NCBI GenBank assembly: GCA_029964075.1
Contig: CM057130.1
Span: 620,001-684,000, forward strand
Direction of reading: 5' to 3'
From: Patiria pectinifera
Lineage: Eukaryota > Echinodermata > Asteroidea > Valvatida > Asterinidae
Length of the DNA: 64,000 nucleotides
How positions within the stretch are numbered: the stretch's first letter is position 1; each line of letters starts with the position of its first letter. The notes under the pieces are model-generated. The model was not told the DNA's origin and searched no databases. It saw nothing but the letters and a program-made list of their open reading frames with translations. Both the position numbers and the translations under genes were made by a program. Of the stretch, positions 59,206 through 64,000 are shown piece after piece.

Positions 59206-59966
59206 GACGACTTGTCCAGATGTATTATCTCGCCAAGTTGACTTCTTGAAAAAGAGATGACGACTTGTCCAGATGAAATATCTCGCTAAGTCGACTTCCT
59301 GAAGTCGAGATGACAACTTGTCCAGATAAATTATCTTGCCAAGTCGACTTATGATGTGGAGATGATGACATGCAAAAATCTCGTTCTGCATGGATATCCC
59401 GTTTTGAAGCACTGTCGTGGATTCTTTCTTGTTCGTCGGTGCATTTGAGGTTTTCCCCACCCGTTCTTATATGAACAATAAACTTACTGGCAGAGGAACA
59501 AGAGATAAACTGTAGGGTATTGATTTGATCTGGGTCGAAGTTGATTTGTGTTTTTTATATTTTCAAGTTGTTTTAAATTACTCCCCCCAAGCTCTGTATG
59601 AAATCACACCTCTGCCGTGTTTTCCCCTATTTATGCCGTTGAAAAGTAATTCACTTCACGTTAAACATTAACAATCATAAATTCACAAAAATGTCTTTAT
59701 TGACATCTTGCCTAAAAATGACACTTACAAATTCAAGATTTGCTTTAAATCATATTGAGATCATATTTAAGATAAAACGACTCTCACGGCTTAAATTGGA
59801 ATATCGGAAAATTAGCAAAACTCTTGTCTGAACTCTTGTCTGATATACTACGAGAAATGATTTGATAAAAACTCTTATTGCCAACATTAAATCTGGGACA
59901 CTGAAGACAAAGACAAATTTGTGTTAATTTCAAGATTTTAAATGGGGAGCGCCGGGGGGGGGGGGC
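59206..59966. mobile_element. foldback element, left inverted arm
   Basis: Inverted copy of the right arm (62778-64000+). The outer part is three 53-bp units (59206, 59259, 59312) containing GACGACTTGTCCAGAT, ATCTCGCCAAGT and TCGACTT. The inner part ends at GGGGAGCGCCGG plus a G run. A 120-base stretch at about 59362-59480 differs from its partner near 63700-63820 by only one or two changes. The arm lacks about 420 bases that the right arm has (about 62870-63295). Confidence 0.85.
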
Positions 59967-61617
59967 ATTTGTTGCAGGACATTATATTCTTTTACATTTC
60001 GTTCGGAAAAGAAAAATCGAAGTTTTGAAAAAGCAAGTACATAATTATACCAACAATAACCTTTCAAATTCATTATATCACGCGTTGCATGTTCGTCAAG
60101 CTTAAGAGCTTCTCCATAGATGATAATACCCAAACGCTTTGCATCAAAGCAACAATGAAAACAACTCTAATGACATCATTAATCATCCGTCTTTGTGCCG
60201 CTTCATGTGTGGAAAGGAAATAGACGAGCAGTTTTGCATTTTTTATGAACATCAACAAAAGAGACACAACCATTAGTTGCCTCTGCACGCGGCATTTTGA
60301 TCAAATTTTCAGTCTTGGTGTCGACGGGTATTAGTTTCTAGGAATGCTATTTAATAATTAAGAAATATCAAGTCCGTTTGCGAACATAATTAAAACGTTT
60401 CAAAATGTACCACAAACGTATTGACACTCAACTGTCCTTTAGTTCTAATTTTACATGTCTTTGTGTGTGTTTACTCGACTAAACCACAGAAGTCCCCGGT
60501 TCGATGCCCCATGAGTTTGTAAGTTGGATAAACACAATCTACAAAGAAATAAATTTCGTCGAATTTTTTGGTTTGTTGTTTTATATTTTGATAACATCAT
60601 AATGATGTAAATTATAGTTGATGTAATCCTGTACAAAAGTATTTTGAGGTAAAATTAAATGTTCTTGTGGCAATAAAAAAGACAAGTCAAGCCTAGCCAA
60701 GCTTTTCCCAAATCATAAAAAAAATTTATTCTGGTGCCGAATGGTTATTCAATTGAGGCCTTTGCATGCATCTGTGTACACAATAGCCCATTCGTGTGAC
60801 GTTACGGGGTAATCCTGTACAAAAGTACTGCCCTGCGCCCCTACTCCGACGCCCCAAGAAATTATACTGGTATTATACGCCTTTCCCCAAAATACGGACA
60901 GAACCTGCTGGGTTAGGGGGTATTTGTACATCCCGTAACATATTGTTAATAATCATCGGATTTGAACAGCGACCGCTTTTAAAGTATGGTACAACCCCCC
61001 CCCCCCCCCCTATTGATTTTAAGGAGCCAAGTGTCCGGACAAAAAAACCTGTCTACATTATTTTCAGCATTGATTTGCTGATGAACCCCCCCACAAAAAT
61101 TCCTGGTTCCGCCCCCGATTGTTGTTGTGCATATACGGCAATTATTGTCATCTACAAGGTGATTCAAAATGCAATCAAATTTGATACAATGAAGTATGTC
61201 TAATAAGAGCATGTTCTTCCACTCATCTGAAAAAAAGCAGTTACTGATATTGATCTATGTCAACAGAAACAGAAGTTATGCATGTTTTACTTAAATAAAC
61301 CATTTTTTTATAGCTCTCCTTGGAGTGTCATTGAGCGTAGTGATAATACACATAAGCATTCATTAAAATGAGATATTAATAATTGAAATCAAGACCATTG
61401 TTTTTACTGTCAGTTGTAATGGTTTGCATATGAGGAACAAGTCAACTCTTTTTCCTCTGAAATGTTATTAGCTAGGCCTATATAAACATCCTTTGCAAGT
61501 TCTCGTTCATTCGTCGAGGTGGGAAAACGTCCATGTTTCATACTACTCAATGTGTATTAACCGTTCGTAGAATTATCAGAGGTGGACAGCCGAGCTTTTG
61601 TGATCTTTTTATTCAAA

Positions 61618-61628
61618 TAGACATAACG
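61618..61628. repeat. 11-bp direct repeat, left (possible TSD)
   Basis: TAGACATAACG, repeated exactly at 61823-61833. Confidence 0.7.
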
Positions 61629-61822
61629 TGAGATTTGAAGGTTTGCATGGTGGAAAGATACTAAGACAAGAAAAGTTTGCGGTAGCACCATGTGAATAAC
61701 ATTCTCCTGACGACGGGCAGAGCATACTGTTCGAAACGTTGAGCCCCTCGGTTCTTTTCAGAACCACACATACTCACAAAAGAGATTTATTCACATGGTG
61801 CTACCGCAAACTTATCTTGTTT
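61629..61822 (+). mobile_element. short insertion with 27-bp inverted repeat and hammerhead-like core
   Basis: A perfect 27-bp inverted repeat (61673-61699 and 61787-61813) encloses CTGACGA (61707-61713), a 6-bp stem GGGCAG/CTGTTC (61715-61720 with 61727-61732, G-T pairs included) and GAAAC (61733-61737). CTGANGA, stem II, GAAA is the conserved hammerhead ribozyme core order; such motifs are known in Penelope-like retroelements and retrozymes. One extra C sits before stem II, and I could not place a confident cleavage site, so activity is unproven. Flanking 11-bp direct repeats suggest insertion. Confidence 0.5.
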
Positions 61823-61833
61823 TAGACATAACG
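61823..61833. repeat. 11-bp direct repeat, right (possible TSD)
   Basis: TAGACATAACG, matching 61618-61628. Confidence 0.7.
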
Positions 61834-61890
61834 CGGGAATAAAGTATGCAAATGACGTGAAATTTTCACAGTTAAAAGTCAATAAGATGT

Positions 61891-62264
61891 ACTTTATGAA
61901 AGATGAAATTGAGCAAGCCGAATATTTTTAAATATTTTCAAATCAGTCATTTTCTTGTTTGACTCCCCTGCAAGGAGAAGCCGGTAGAAAGCCTTGCGAA
62001 TCGGTATCGGCTGAGCACCGCATGCATGGTTGTATACACGGTAGCCTCATCAGTAACCTGTACTCTGAAACCAACCACTCGTCCTATTAGCCAATATATA
62101 TTCGGCTTTTCCAAAAAGAGAGACTGACAACAACATTCCAAAGGGAAAACGTTCCTTTTGCGCAACTCACAGGCAGATGTGATAAAAGTATAATATTGTC
62201 GAATTAGCCGGTTATGCTGTAAAATATGACCGGCGTTTGCATGGTGATAAAGGAAGGATATTAA
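61891..62264 (+). repeat. 374-bp tandem duplication, copy 1
   Basis: Begins ACTTTATGAAAGATGAAATT and ends AAAGGAAGGATATTAA. It is followed immediately by copy 2. The 72-codon minus-strand open frame inside it (61947-62165) is not preserved in copy 2, which argues against coding. Confidence 0.95.
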
Positions 62265-62656
62265 ACTTTATGAAAGATGAAATTGAGCAAGCCGAATATT
62301 TTTAAATATTTTCAAATCAGTCATTTTCTTGTTTGACTCCCCTGCAAGGAGAAGCCGGTAGAAAGCCTTGCGAATCGGTATCGGCTGAGCACCGCATGCA
62401 TGGTTGTAAACACGGTAGCCTCATCAGTAACCTGTACTCTGAAACCGACCACTCGCATGGCGGTTTGCATCATGTCCTATTAGCCAATATATATTCGGCT
62501 TTTCCAAAAAGAGAGACTGACAACAACATTCCAAAGGGAAAACGTTCCTTTTGCGCAACTCACAGGCAGATGTGATAAAAGTATAATATTGTCAAATTAG
62601 CCGGTTATGCTGTAAAATATGACCGGCATTTGCATGGTGATAAAGGAAGGATATTA
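62265..62656 (+). repeat. 374-bp tandem duplication, copy 2 (with 18-bp extra)
   Basis: Differs from copy 1 by about four substitutions and one 18-base segment near 62456-62474 (GCATGGCGGTTTGCATC region), giving 392 bases. Confidence 0.95.
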
Positions 62657-62777
62657 AAAAAAACATGCTGACATATTATATTTACAGTTATAATTCTTTT
62701 TCATTTCTTGAAAAAAAGGTAAAACATACTGGTACTATCTGTGGCGTTGTGCCTCCCCCCACAACGAATGCCCGTGC

Positions 62778-64000
62778 CATTCCCCCCCCCCCCCGCCCGG
62801 CGCTCCCCGTTTAAAATCTTGAAATGAACAAAAACTTGTCATTTGCCTTCAGTCCCCATTAAAAATTGTGTGCACCCATGTGCAGCCCACCCACCGGAGT
62901 TAAACCTCACGCCACTGACTGTTAATACCTATGAACAAAAAGTATACTCTCTTTTAACGTCTTCCACCTGGTGTCTTTCGTCAAGGAGGAAAGTATCATT
63001 AACTTATTAATAGGAAAATTGTTTAGGTTCTTGGGAATTTGAATTACATGTTTGACAAAATTTCATTCTTCCCGAGGGATTTGCTCAGCCTTAACGATTT
63101 AGGTGGATTTGTGATCTAAAATCGCTTGTAATTTCATACTTCATGACATCAGAATAACGTCACAGTAATATTGAGGCCGATGTCTCATTCAAAAGTGAAC
63201 AACTTCTATATTGCTAGGAACAGAACTTCATCATAATGTGATGATCACAGTGTGATTTTAGTGTGCTTAGGCTTATCATAAGCTAATGTCCTTTATAAAA
63301 CATTGATTTAGTGTTGACAATAAGAATTTTTATGATGATATCTTTATCAAATCATTTCTCGTAATACTGTATATCAGACAAGAGTTTTGCTAAATTTCCA
63401 TGAGAGTCGTTTTATCTTAAATATGATCTCAATATGATTAAAAGCAAATCTTGAATTTGTTAGTGTCATTTAAGAAAGCAACAAGTTTTATGCAACCTGT
63501 CAATAAAGAAATTTTTGGGAATTTATGATTGTTAATGTTTAACGTGAAGTCAATTACTTTTCAACGGGATAAATAGGGGAAAACAAGGCAGAAGCTTGGG
63601 GGAGTAATTTAAAACAAGATGAAAATAAAAAACACAAATTAACTTCGACCCAGATCAAATCAATACCCTACAGTTTATCTCTTGTTCCTCTGCCAGTTTA
63701 TTGTTTATATAAGAACGGGTGGGGAAAACCTCAAATGCACCGACGAACAAGAAAGAATCCACGACAGTGCTTCAAAAACGGGATATCCATGCAGAACGAG
63801 ATTTTTGCATGTCATCATCTCCACATCGTAAGTCGACTTGGCAAGATAATTTATCTGGACAAGTCGTCATCTCGACTTCGAGAAGACAACTTGGCGAGAT
63901 AATACATCTGGACAAGTCGTCATCTCGACTTCGGAAAGTCGACTTGACGAGATAATACATCTGGACAAGTCGTCATGTCGACTTATGGAAGACGACTTGG
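62778..64000. mobile_element. foldback element, right inverted arm (runs off the window)
   Basis: Inverse of 59206-59966. Starts with a C run and CGGCGCTCCCC, passes through AAATCTTGAAATGAAC, contains about 420 bases not present in the left arm (this extra part includes a CACGCCACTG hAT-like end near 62910-62919), and ends in 53-bp units whose AAGTCGTC boundaries fall at 63868, 63921 and 63974. The outer end lies beyond base 64000. Confidence 0.85.

Larger units (their letters stand above)
59967..62777. mobile_element. interior of the putative foldback element
   Basis: About 2.8 kb between the arms. Contains minus-strand open frames (59930-60288) with hydrophobic stretches, in two frames and with no recognised family; a hAT-like end (CCTGGTTCCGCCCCCG) near 61106-61121; a C run at 60997-61010; a hammerhead-like insertion; and a 374-bp tandem duplication. 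No transposase motif seen. It may instead be unrelated DNA between two inverted copies. Confidence 0.5.

Noticed and set aside
59930..60288. Minus-strand hydrophobic open frames as a membrane protein gene
   Set aside because: Coding-looking text is split over two frames with no recognised family; left as unassigned interior of the foldback element.

Overview
The window is animal nuclear DNA, almost entirely non-coding. The signs are a canonical metazoan histone 3' stem-loop beside a broken histone H1 copy, two tRNA-derived SINEs, LINE 3' ends, many small DNA transposons, long AT-rich stretches without gene-length reading frames, and frequent TACATGTA and ACCGGT words. I infer a marine invertebrate, most likely a deuterostome such as an echinoderm or hemichordate; the sequence alone does not fix the species. 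No intact protein-coding gene was found. One short internal exon on the minus strand (17697-17761) is a reasonable candidate, so much of the window could be intron or intergenic DNA of a large gene.

Layout. 0.2-1.1 kb: an 18-bp tandem repeat and a degenerate TTCATGAAC repeat. 2.5-9.1 kb: a diverged tandem array with a roughly 1-kb unit, G-rich on the plus strand, with four copies of a recognisable segment (A-D). It has been hit by other elements: a 722-bp TIR element, two palindromic short-unit elements with 8-bp target duplications, a third similar one around TTAGGG repeats, and a 5'-truncated LINE. 9.15-9.83 kb: histone H1 pseudogene (minus) with its 3' stem-loop, next to another palindromic element. 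10.3-15.1 kb: related palindromic elements and dispersed repeats. 15-58 kb: mostly single-copy-looking AT-rich DNA with scattered MITEs, SINEs, LINE tails, RFX-like X-box motifs and the exon candidate. 58.6-64 kb: a 53-bp tandem array, then an apparent foldback transposon with very similar long inverted arms carrying 53-bp subterminal repeats. Its right arm runs off the window, and its interior holds a hammerhead-like insertion and a 374-bp tandem duplication.

The most unusual signal is a set of compact elements (about 5.7, 6.1, 8.3, 9.6, 10.4 and 13.9 kb, with a possibly related TTCATGAAC pair at 0.6 and 14.0 kb). They share one architecture: short units repeated in one orientation, a centre, then the same units inverted. 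The unit sequence differs between members. Three have clear 8-bp target duplications, and two of those have a paralogous unoccupied site inside this window. Two members centre on telomere-type CCCTAA/TTAGGG.
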